Both the position numbers and the translations under genes were made by a program. Under the pieces are notes generated by a model that was not told the DNA's origin, did no database searches, and worked only from the letters and a program-made list of their open reading frames with translations. Shown here piece after piece: positions 55,116 through 63,400 of a DNA stretch of 64,000 nucleotides. Location of the stretch: the NCBI RefSeq assembly GCF_027359925.1, contig NZ_CP114768.1, positions 186,001 to 250,000 on the forward strand, given 5' to 3'. The DNA is from Hymenobacter canadensis. GTDB taxonomy: Bacteria; Bacteroidota; Bacteroidia; Cytophagales; Hymenobacteraceae. Every line of letters begins with the position of its first letter. The first letter of the stretch is position 1.

Positions 55116-55784
55116 TGGGCTTGAAAAAGCAGAAGAGGCCAGCGCCTTTCGTTATCGATGTATAAAAAGCTTGGCACCTGCCGGCACATCTGCTGCGCCA
55201 AAGTGCCCACCAATTAGGTGCCAACCGGCAACCTGTTCATAATCCATTGATGTTCAATTTATTAATTCAAATAGTAAATTCCTGGGATTCCAGTTGTTAG
55301 AGCCAGCCTCCAGCATCTAGATCCAAGGAGGAAAGAGCCGGATAAGCAAAGGCAATGGATTTGAAAAACCATTCTGTCGTGCACCACCATCCAAGGCCTT
55401 TGAATAGTGGCCTCGGTTAAAAGGTTGGTCAAAAGCTAATTGGGGAGCTTGTCAACGGCCACTCTTTACATGAGAATAGGTACTGACAATACGTTTTCAC
55501 AGCAGAAAACTGGTATTTAGCCCATTCAGGTGGCCATTTGCGGAGTTGAAGTGCCGTTTTTCCATCGCGCAGGCAGGGGTAAGTTTACTTTGACTGTTAC
55601 ACAAGTTTTATGAACCAAAGTGGCTTGTTTGCCGCCCAGATTACTCCGTACTGGGCGGCAAGGTGAGTGGTACAGTTAGCGGGAGGTTTCCCTATACAAA
55701 CAGGCCTGAAAACCATTGAAATCAGAGTTTTAGTGTGTGGGCACCCTGTCTGGAAGCAGCTCGCTTAACTTTTAAACCAAACTT
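55116..55784. other. intergenic region with a hairpin
   Basis: About 670 bp without a gene, more AT-rich than average. It contains a perfect 11-bp stem TTGCCGCCCAG (55629..55639) with 55651..55661, 11-nt loop, and one isolated match to half an iteron at 55551..55562. No T run follows the stem. Confidence 0.5.
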
Positions 55785-55985
55785 TTAACCGAGGCCGTAG
55801 ATGCCGCCAGCATACGGAATGCCGTACTCCTTGCCCCAGAGCTTAAAACTGTGCAGGTGCCAGTTCTCCCAGCCCATCACCACCTGGAAGACGTGGTGCA
55901 GCTCGGCCAAGGTAGTGTCGCCCCGGACCAACACACGCCGGCTGATTTACGGGTTGATGCCGAGCAGATGAATCTTGAATTGATA
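55785..55985 (-). pseudogene. pRiA4b ORF-3-like domain remnant
   Basis: The minus strand gives RRVLVRGDTTLAELHHVFQV followed by VMGWENWHLHSFKLWGKEYG and GIYGLG, then a stop. The LaeLHhvfQ-x-x-MGWe-x-x-HLH core is the signature of the plasmid pRiA4b ORF-3 family. Upstream, YQFKIHLLGINP belongs to the first strand but is followed by an in-frame TAA (55947..55949) before RRVLV. No start codon with a clean frame is available, so this is a degraded copy. Confidence 0.75.
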
Positions 55986-56200
55986 GCCCACCGCCAGGCG
56001 GTCGGTACCAGATACGGTAGCAGGAGCAGCGGCTGGTGGGAGCATCGCTTTCACGCATAAGGAGGGCGCCCCAAGTCAACCCGCAAGACAGCTGCCTCCC
56101 CACTGCCCCACACTTTTTGATGCTCTCAAAAAAAGACAAACTGCCTATAAGCGTACATGGGCGGGGGAGGCTAAGCTGGGAACAACGGGGTAAATCTCGC

Positions 56201-56401
56201 TCAGGCGCCGGGGCGGTACCGGGCTACTGTGCCGGTCGCGCCGTGCGCCGTGCCGGTGGCCGGTTTGGCTGTCCGGTTGGTCGCCGCACCGCTGGCAGCC
56301 GCGACGGGCAGCCAGGGCGCCAAGCCCAGCAGCACGCTCAGCCGCCAGGCCAGGTAAAAGCGGAAATAATGCTGGGTGTGGGCAAGCAGGTGGTCGGACA
56401 T
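56201..56401 (-). CDS. possible small membrane protein
   Basis: 66 codons starting MSDHLLAHTQHYFRFYLAWR, with one hydrophobic stretch LSVLLGLAPWLPVAAASGAA and a Thr/Gly-rich tail. No family recognised and no neighbour to support it; it could equally be chance open frame in GC-rich DNA. Confidence 0.3.
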   Translation of the reverse strand: MSDHLLAHTQHYFRFYLAWRLSVLLGLAPWLPVAAASGAATNRTAKPATGTAHGATGTVARYRPGA

Positions 56402-56636
56402 GGCGGGCGCGAAGGGCGGAGTGAAGGATGATGGGCCCCGCAAACTTCGCCCGCTGCCCAGGCTATCCGGGGCCCTGCGGGCTAGGTTCAGGGCCATTCA
56501 AGGGGGGTTGGACGAAAAGTGCAAGTTTCTGTCAGCGGCGCCTTTAGCTTCGTGGCAACCTTTGTAGTGGCGGGACAAGTTGTCTTGCTTATATTACCCG
56601 GCTGTGCCGTTGCGGCGCGCTTCTTCCATCCTTGTT

Positions 56637-57410
56637 ATGTCCTCGCTTTCCCCCGCCGCTTCTGCCCTGCGCCCGCTCACCTGCGTGGTAGCCGACGACA
56701 ATGAAATGAACCGTCTCGCGCTGGCCCACTACGTGGGCATCACCGCGGGCCTGACCCTGGCCGGCTCCTTTCCCGACGGTGTAAGCTGCCTCAACTACTT
56801 CCGCGCCGGCGGCCAAGCCGACCTGCTTTTTCTCGATATCGCCATGCCCGAGCTCACGGGCCTTGAGCTGGTGCGGCTGCTGCCGCAGCCCGCGCCCGAA
56901 GTGGTGCTCGTGACGACGCATCGCGACTACGCCCTTGATGCCTTCGAGCTGCACGTGGCCGGCTACCTGGTCAAGCCCCTTGACTACGCCCGCTTCAGCC
57001 AGACCGTGGACCGCCTACGTACCCGCCACGAGGCGAGGCGGCCGGCCCCGGCGCCCGCCTCGCCCCGTGGCGGGTACGCCGAGCTGTTTGGGGAAGGCAA
57101 CGCCCTGTTTCTGAAAATCAACAAAAGCCTCACCCGCATCAACTTCGATGAGGTGCTCTACTTGGAGGCCCTTTCCACCTACTCGGTGCTGGTCACGCTC
57201 AAGCAGAAGCACATCGTGTATGCCACGCTCAAAACCTTTGAGGAGCGGCTGCCCTTTGCCCACTTCGTGCGGGTGCACCGCTCCTACATGGTCAATACCC
57301 GCTACATCACCTCGGTTGAGGATAACCACCTGCAGCTGCCCGGCGGCCACGAGGTGCCGGTAGCCAAGTCGTACCAGGACGACTTTTACCGTCGCCTGCG
57401 CGGGCTATAG
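56637..57410 (+). CDS. LytTR family response regulator
   Basis: 257 residues from MSSLSPAASALRP. Receiver domain: VVADDNEMNRLAL, phospho-acceptor Asp67 in LLFLDIAMPEL, VTTHRDYALDAFELHV and VKPLDYARF; then LytTR with LFLKINKSLTRINFDEVLYL, LSTYSVLVTLK and FVRVHRSYMVNTRYI. It has no cognate kinase next to it, so it is an orphan regulator within the signalling region. An in-frame ATG at 56580 would add 19 residues that do not look like domain. Confidence 0.9.
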   Translation: MSSLSPAASALRPLTCVVADDNEMNRLALAHYVGITAGLTLAGSFPDGVSCLNYFRAGGQADLLFLDIAMPELTGLELVRLLPQPAPEVVLVTTHRDYALDAFELHVAGYLVKPLDYARFSQTVDRLRTRHEARRPAPAPASPRGGYAELFGEGNALFLKINKSLTRINFDEVLYLEALSTYSVLVTLKQKHIVYATLKTFEERLPFAHFVRVHRSYMVNTRYITSVEDNHLQLPGGHEVPVAKSYQDDFYRRLRGL

Positions 57411-57547
57411 CACCTAGGGCTGTAACCCGCCCAGGGTCGGAGACGGCCAGAGCAGTCTGGCCCACGTTGCCCGATGGGCGGGCAGCCAGCTAGAATTCTG
57501 TTAGAAAACGGAAAATATAGCACGTCAAGAGCTGCCCTATTGGTTGC

Positions 57548-57820
57548 CACGCTGACCGGGGCAGCCAGTACGCCTCCGAGGCCTACCAGGCCGCCCTGAA
57601 CAAGGCCAAGCTGGGCTGCCCGATGATTGACGGCTACGACTGTTACCAGAACGTGCTGGCGGAGCGCGTCAACGGCATCCTCAAAGACGAATTCCTCTTC
57701 GTGCTGCCCGACGACCTGGCCCAGGCCCGCCTACTCGTGGACCAGGCTGTCAACCTCTACAACCAGCAACGACCCCACCTGGCGCTAAACTATCTGACGC
57801 CCAACAAAGCCCATCAGACA
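57548..57820 (+). mobile_element. IS3-family transposase fragment
   Basis: Translation from 57548 gives HADRGSQYASEAYQAALN, CPMIDGYDCYQNVLAERVNG (second Asp and catalytic Glu region) and ILKDEF, NLYNQQRPHLALNYLTPNKA. The first Asp motif and all upstream parts are gone, and the frame runs into a terminator hairpin. The sequence is closer to the complete OrfB at 13336 (both have AERVNGILKDEF) than to the remnant at 50989. Confidence 0.85.
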
Positions 57821-57822
57821 GG

Positions 57823-57872
57823 AATAAGGCAAGGGCCCCGCCGGAAAATCCGAGCGGGGCCCTTGCCTTATT
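57823..57872. terminator. bidirectional terminator
   Basis: Perfect 19-bp arms (57823..57841 and 57854..57872, AATAAGGCAAGGGCCCCGC and complement) with an inner CGGA/TCCG stem. Both flanks are AT-ending (TTATTT and its complement), so it can stop transcription from the roadblock genes (minus) and from the IS remnant (plus). Confidence 0.85.
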
Positions 57873-57909
57873 TCTGTCAACAGTTAGCCGGACGGGTCAG
57901 GCCAGCAGC

Positions 57910-58284
57910 CTAGTTCAGCGTTGATGAGTACTGCTTCATAATCTGCCGGGCCTGCGCGAGGTTGGTATCGCGGGCGTTGACGGCCAGGTAGATGAATTTA
58001 TCGCCCTCGGGCGAAAGCTTCAGCAGGTGCAGCTGGTCGGTGAGGGTGAGCAGGATGTCCTGCACCTTCTGGTTGAGCTTCAGCGCCGAGATGGCCTTGA
58101 GCTTGGCTTTTACCACTTCGGTGTTGTAGGCAGCGGCGGTTTCAATATCGAAGTCGGCAATATTGGTGTGGGAGGCCAGCGGCATCCCGGTTTCGACTTC
58201 CACTACGGCGACGGCCAGCAGGGTAGGCAGCTCGGCCAGAATGTCGTTGACGGTTTGCTTGGGGGTGGCGATAACGGATGACAT
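57910..58284 (-). CDS. roadblock/LC7-like protein 2
   Basis: 124 residues. NDILAELPTLLAVAVVEVET followed by GMPLASHTN, a helix with AAAYNTEVVKAKLKAIS, and a strand pair (IQDILLTLTDQLHLLKL, KFIYLAVNARDTNLAQARQI) are the alternating alpha/beta pattern of roadblock/LC7 domains, which usually act as dimeric scaffolds or GTPase-activating partners of MglA-like GTPases. Second gene after the longer paralogue (58342..58764), 57 bp apart. No GTPase gene is present. Confidence 0.7.
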   Translation of the reverse strand: MSSVIATPKQTVNDILAELPTLLAVAVVEVETGMPLASHTNIADFDIETAAAYNTEVVKAKLKAISALKLNQKVQDILLTLTDQLHLLKLSPEGDKFIYLAVNARDTNLAQARQIMKQYSSTLN

Positions 58285-58341
58285 ACAGCAGTTGGGGGGT
58301 TAGGAGATGATGAAGGAGAAAACTGAAAAAGCGGAAGGCGG

Positions 58342-58764
58342 TCAGGCAGTATGCCGCCGCATGATTTCTTTGGCGATGCCCAGATTGGCGTCGGACGTAT
58401 GGACGGCCAGAAAGCAGTACCATTTGCCGTTGCTCATTGGGCGCATGTGGTGAAGCTGGTCTTCGAGGATGACCGAGATATCCGTCAGCGGACCGCCGAT
58501 CCAGGCCTTGGCGGCCAGGGCCACGTCCATGATGCGCAGCAGCTTGACATTGCGCAGGCTGATCTGATTGGGATTATAGGCAGTACTCACGGTGTAGGAG
58601 GCCACGACGCGGCCCGACTGCCTGTTGACCACGCAGGCCATGAGCATGTCCGGCAGGTCTTGCAACAGCCCTTCAATTATTGTTTTGGAGTACTTGGCCA
58701 TTTCATCGTCTGTCTCTACAGTTATCTTCTTTAATGGCAGACGATTAAAAAAAGGTAGATTCAT
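58342..58764 (-). CDS. roadblock/LC7-like protein 1
   Basis: 140 residues. After a 25-residue basic lead (PFFNRLPLKKITVE), EGLLQDLPDMLMACVVNRQSGRVVASYTVS and VSIILEDQLHHMRPM-like ISVILEDQLHHMRPM, then GKWYCFLAVHTSDANLGIAK match the same fold as the next gene (shared D-x-LH-x-[ML], AV-x-x-[SR]D-[AT]NLA pattern). The pair is probably an operon producing a heterodimer or two homodimers. The role is unknown. Confidence 0.7.
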   Translation of the reverse strand: MNLPFFNRLPLKKITVETDDEMAKYSKTIIEGLLQDLPDMLMACVVNRQSGRVVASYTVSTAYNPNQISLRNVKLLRIMDVALAAKAWIGGPLTDISVILEDQLHHMRPMSNGKWYCFLAVHTSDANLGIAKEIMRRHTA

Positions 58765-58841
58765 TGGACTAGGAAGCGAGTAGCGATAGCAGGACTACCG
58801 GTGGCTATGCTCTTTTAAGCTGATGCTGAGGTCTCGCTTCG

Positions 58842-58881
58842 CTGCTTCCTCTTATGACTCATGGATCAGAAGAGGAAGCAG
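58842..58881. terminator. hairpin in the intergenic region
   Basis: CTGCTTCCTCTT (58842..58853) and its exact complement (58870..58881) form a 12-bp stem with a 16-nt loop, in the 314-bp gap between the roadblock genes and the next minus-strand gene at 59079. It is a candidate terminator for the latter; the rest of the gap shows nothing. Confidence 0.5.
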
Positions 58882-59078
58882 GTCATTCGGGAAGCACACA
58901 CGGCAGTACAAGGCTTGAGTTAAATCGGCTGGCTGGCCACTGAAAAAGCGTTGGGAAGCATGGATTTTGCAGCGGGCTTGCCATCTGCGAGCAGGTGGGT
59001 AGAACGCTGCGCCGCCCTCTACCCTCATTCAGCGCTTACTGCCGCTAAAACAGGGTGTCCCGAAATGAATGACAGCAG

Positions 59079-59786
59079 TTAGAACTGCCACCAGTGGCTT
59101 TTCCGCTGCTTGGCAAGCGCCAACCGGGGCAGCAGCGTCACGTTTTGCACGCTCCGGCCCTTTACCTGCAGCTCGTCTTCGCTGTAGCCGCCGTAGCCGA
59201 CCTGTAGGGTCGAGGTGCGGTTGGTAGGTACGGCCAGGGAGTAGTTGCCCTGAATGTCGGTGCTGACGCCCCGGCCGCTTTCTTTATCAATCACGGTGGC
59301 GCCGACCAACGCGTGGCCGTTTTCGTCCAGAATACGTCCCGTTATGGTCGACATGCTGGCCAGGGCTGCCGTGGCTTCGGCGGCTTCCGTGGCCGCCGTC
59401 ACTTCTTCAGCTGTAACCGGCTTGAGCACGCTGCTGCGCAAGGAAACAGCGGGGGTAGCCGAGCGATTGTTGCTGGCAAAGGCGGCGCCGCCTACCAGCC
59501 CGGCCACCAGCAGCATAGAGGCCGCGCGCTGCCGGAAACGTACCGGCTCAGTGCGAATCAGGTCGAACTGGTGCTGGAGCCAGCCTACTGGCCGCACATC
59601 GTGGCCTTTTTCTTTCAGGGTGTGGAAGCGCTGAAACGCTTCCACACCTTTGTCGGGGTTGGCCTTGAAATAGGTGTTGACCAGGTCGTTATTTTTACCT
59701 GACAAATCCCCGCGCAGATAGGCATCCCGGTAGCCAGGCAGCAGCTCCTGCGTGACCGGGTGGAATGGATGAGAAGTTAATGACAT
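59079..59786 (-). CDS. membrane protein with carboxypeptidase-like regulatory domain
   Basis: 235 residues. A cytoplasmic helical domain of about 85 residues (FQRFHTLKEKGHDVRPVGWL), one membrane helix (ASMLLVAGLVGGAAFA, about 88-105), an Ala/Glu-rich linker, and a CarboxypepD_reg fold (ITGRILDENGHALVGATVID, VSTDIQGNYSLAVPTN) outside, ending in KQRKSHWWQF. The layout, with a beta-sandwich placed like the sensor of an anti-sigma factor, suggests signalling or envelope attachment, but the family is not known to me. Confidence 0.7.
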   Translation of the reverse strand: MSLTSHPFHPVTQELLPGYRDAYLRGDLSGKNNDLVNTYFKANPDKGVEAFQRFHTLKEKGHDVRPVGWLQHQFDLIRTEPVRFRQRAASMLLVAGLVGGAAFASNNRSATPAVSLRSSVLKPVTAEEVTAATEAAEATAALASMSTITGRILDENGHALVGATVIDKESGRGVSTDIQGNYSLAVPTNRTSTLQVGYGGYSEDELQVKGRSVQNVTLLPRLALAKQRKSHWWQF

Positions 59787-59853
59787 GTGTAGTTGGTGTA
59801 GGTGAAAAAAGTGTGAAGATGGCAGCCGGCACAGACGATTAACTTGTACTACG

Positions 59854-60400
59854 CCACAACATTACCGCGCAGGAGGCTGCTGTGGGGGGCTACTTGCTGA
59901 ATAGGTGCAAACGCTGTGTGAACAGAGGCTCCACAAGAGCGGCCAGAATAAGTCGATGTATAACTGTTATTTACAAACTGTATATAAGCTGTTTGAAGCT
60001 GGGTAATCTGGGCGCGGCCATCAGCCATAGCAGCGAATACCGCGCTCTGAAAGGCCGTGCGCCGGGCGTAGAGGTTGGCGGCCGGGCCTTCGGTCAGCGT
60101 AGCTGGGGTCGTAATCAGGGCGACGTGGCCCAGGCCGGCGTTGGCCGCGTTCGGAGCCCACCCGTTAAATAACCCAGTCTATGGAATGGTGCCAGGGGCC
60201 GCGCACGGAGCGCTGGTTTGTTGAGCACGCACGAAAAGCCGGGCCGGGCCAGGGCTTTGGTATACGCCTCTGGCCCCTGCTGCACGTTATCCGGCAGCAG
60301 ATACCCCTGCCAATCCGTGAATATTCAACGGTTTGCGAGGTCTGCTTTACTGGTAAGGTACCCCCGGCCCAGGCTGGATTCCAGCTCTTGTAGCATTGGA
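59854..60400 (-). pseudogene. unrecognised decayed reading frames
   Basis: The minus strand from about 60165 to 59854 is open (GWAPNAANAGLGHVALITTP ... QLQTAYIQFVNN) and ends at a TAG, but has no suitable start; upstream, other frames carry protein-like pieces such as TDWQGYLLPDNVQQGPEAYT and LESSLGRGYLTSKADL separated by stops. This looks like one gene broken by frameshifts. I cannot name the family. Confidence 0.35.
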
Positions 60401-60469
60401 CAAACACCCGCCGGCCGGCGTGGTAAAGCGCTTAATGAACGCCGGGCGGCAAGTATACCGGGCGGCGGC

Positions 60470-63400
60470 TCAGCTTGGCGCCAGCAGGCCGGATTCGGCG
60501 GGCAGCTCCCGCAGGGCCGTCTCTACGGCGGCCACGAGCTGCTGCAGGGCCACCAGGCGCGCCGTTTCCTGAGCGGGGTCGGCCGGCATCTCGAGCGCCG
60601 TTTCGAGGAGGTTCATGGGCCCGGTGGCCCCGGCTACGGCCAGCATGAGCAGGTTGGGCTTGATGTGGTGAAGCAGCTCGGCTACGCGCGTCCAGTCGCG
60701 GGTGCGGCCGGCGGCCTGCAGCTCGTGGAGGCGCGGGGGCATATGCTCCAGAAAGGAGTTAACCATGACCGCCACGTAGGCCGGGTGGCCGTGGGCTTCT
60801 TCGCGCAGGCGGGTCAGGTCGTAGGGGCGGGGGGCTACCGGCACGCCGGGCGGGGGCAGCAGCGCCACCAGCTTGGCATAGAGCGTTTCCTCAGCAAAGG
60901 GCTTGGCCAGGTAGTCGTTGAGGCCGGCCGCCAGGTATTTCTCGTTTTCGTCGCGGAAGGCATTGGCCGTCAGGGCCAGTACGGGCGTATTTGCCCGTAC
61001 GGGGTCCGGGAGCTGCCGCAGCCGCCGGGTCACGTCCACTCCGTTCATGCCCGGCATCTGGATATCCATCAGCACCAGGTCGTACCCCTGGGTTTCGAGC
61101 TGGTGCAGCGTGGCCGGGCCGTCCACGGCCTCGTCCACCACCATGCCCCACTGCAGCAGGTGCAGGCGGGCCACGGCCCGGTTAGTGGGGTTATCCTCGG
61201 CCAGCAGCACGCGGGTGCCCCGCAGCTGGCCGGTGTCGAAGGCATCCGCCGTCTGGCCGGCCGGGATGGGCGCCTTGCGCAGCGGCAGCGTGAAGCCGAA
61301 GGTGCTGCCCACGCCGAGGGTGCTGGTCACGGTCAGCTCGCCGCCCAGCTGGGCCACCAGCGCCCGGCTGATGGTCAGCCCCAGCCCCGTACCCCCGAAG
61401 CGCCGGGTGGTGTCGGCGTTGGCCTGCGTGAAGCTCTCAAAGATGCGCGTCAGCGCCTCGGGTCCGATGCCGATGCCCGTGTCCTGCACCTCGAAGCGCA
61501 TGGTGAACACCTCGTCGGTTTCTGCCAGCAGGGCCCCGCGCAGCGTGATGCTGCCGTGCGGGGTGAACTTGAGGGCGTTGGTGAGCAGGTTGAGTAGCAC
61601 CTGGTTGAGGCGGAACGGGTCGCTGAGCACCCAGGGGCGGTCGGCGGTCAGCGGCTCAACATGAAAGGTGAGGCCCTGGGCCTGGGCCTGCAGGGCCAGC
61701 GGCATGACGGCCTGCTCCACCGAGTCGCAAAGGTTGAAGGCGAACTGTTCCAGCTCCAGCTTGCTGGAGTTGATTTTGGCCACGTCGAGCACGTCGTTCA
61801 GCACCCCCAGCAGGTGAGTGCCCGAGCTGCTGATGGTTTGCACGAACTCCTGCTGCTGGGCTGTGAGGCGGGTTTTGGCCAGCAGGGCGGCCATGCCCAG
61901 CACCCCGTTCATGGGCGTGCGGATTTCGTGGCTCATGTTGGCCAGGAAGTTTTCGCGGGCCGTGGTGGCAGCCTCGGCCGCGACCTGGGCCGCCTTGAGG
62001 GCCGTGATGTCGGTGCTCACGCCCAGCACCTGCGGCGCGGCGTCGGGACCAAAGGCCAGGGGGCTTTTGACGGTGTAGAACCAGCGTACGGTTCCGTCGG
62101 CCAGGGTGAGGCGGTCCTCGGTAGGCAGGGTCTGGCCGGTAGCCAGCACCCGCGCGTCGAGGGCGGCGTAGCTGGCCAGCTCGTCGGTGCGCAGCTGCTG
62201 CCCGGCCGGGGGCAGGTCGTCGATGCTGCCCAGCTGGGCCTGCAGGGTGCGCATGGCCTGGTTGGTAAAGTGAAACCGGCCCTCCTGGTCGCGCACGTAT
62301 ACCACGCTCTGCGTCGTGTCGAGCAGCCGCTGCGTAAACGCCTGCTGCTCGCGCAACCGGGCCTCGCTGGCCTGAACCGCATCTTCGGCCGCCACCCGGG
62401 CCGTGATATCTGTGCCGTAGCCGATGACGAACCGCAGCTGCCCGGCCTCGTCGAGCACTGGCTGGTACTGGCGCAGAAAGTGACGGGGCTGGTCGGTGGC
62501 CACATCCGTGGTGGTTTCCTGCCAGATCTGCGGCCGGCCTTCCTGCGTGACCTGCCGGAAATACCCGGCCCGGCGCTCGGCCACGGCGGCAGGCCAGCGC
62601 AGGTGGGCGGCCAGCTCGGCCGGGGTGCAACCCAGTAGGGCCCGGCGGGCGGCCGCGTCGGGCACAGTCTGGGCGTTCAGGAACAGGTAGCGGCCCCGCG
62701 GGTCGAGCACGACCATCTGGCTGGGCATGGTGTTGAGCACGGTTTCGTAGAAGGTGCGCTGCTCCTGCAGCTGCTCTTCGGCCCGGTAGCGGATGCTGAT
62801 GTCCACCAGGTACAGGTTCACATATTGCTGCGCGGGCACGGGCCAGGCCACCACCTGGAAGTGGCGCCCCCCGGCGGGCAGCTCCTGCTCTTGCACCTGC
62901 TGCTCCCGCAGGGCGGCGTCGGCCAGCGCGTGCAGGCGGGCAGCCAGGTCGGCGGCCTCGGCGGCGGGCAGCGCGGTCCGGAGCGTGTCGGCGGCCTCGT
63001 TGGCAAACAGCCGCTCGCCGCCGGCCCCGAAGCGCACGATGGGATTGGGGTTCTGCTGGGGTATGCTGGAGATGTCGCGCAGCTCGCGCAGGGCCTGCTC
63101 GCGGGCCGTTACGTCGCGGGCGTAAATCAGGGTGCCAGCCGGCAGGGGCACGTAGTCGATTTCCAGGACGCGGCCATCGGTGAGAGGCATCAGGCTACGG
63201 TAACAGGGCTGGCCGGCGGCCCGCAGCTGCTCGCGCTGCCGGCCCTGCTCGGCGGGGTTCATCAGCAGGGGATAGGCGGCGGCCCGCAGCTCGGCCACCG
63301 GGCGGCCCCGCCACCACTGCGGGTCCTGGTCCGGTGGCAGGTTCCAGAGGGCGCAGTAGCGGGCATTGAGGAGCAGCACCTGGTCGTCGGCGTCCACGAG

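Noticed and set aside
55551..55572. Isolated sequence GTGCCGTTTTTC followed by a GCAG-like end, resembling one iteron
   Set aside because: Only 12 bases match, the remainder carries an insertion and no array is present, so chance or a degraded relic.
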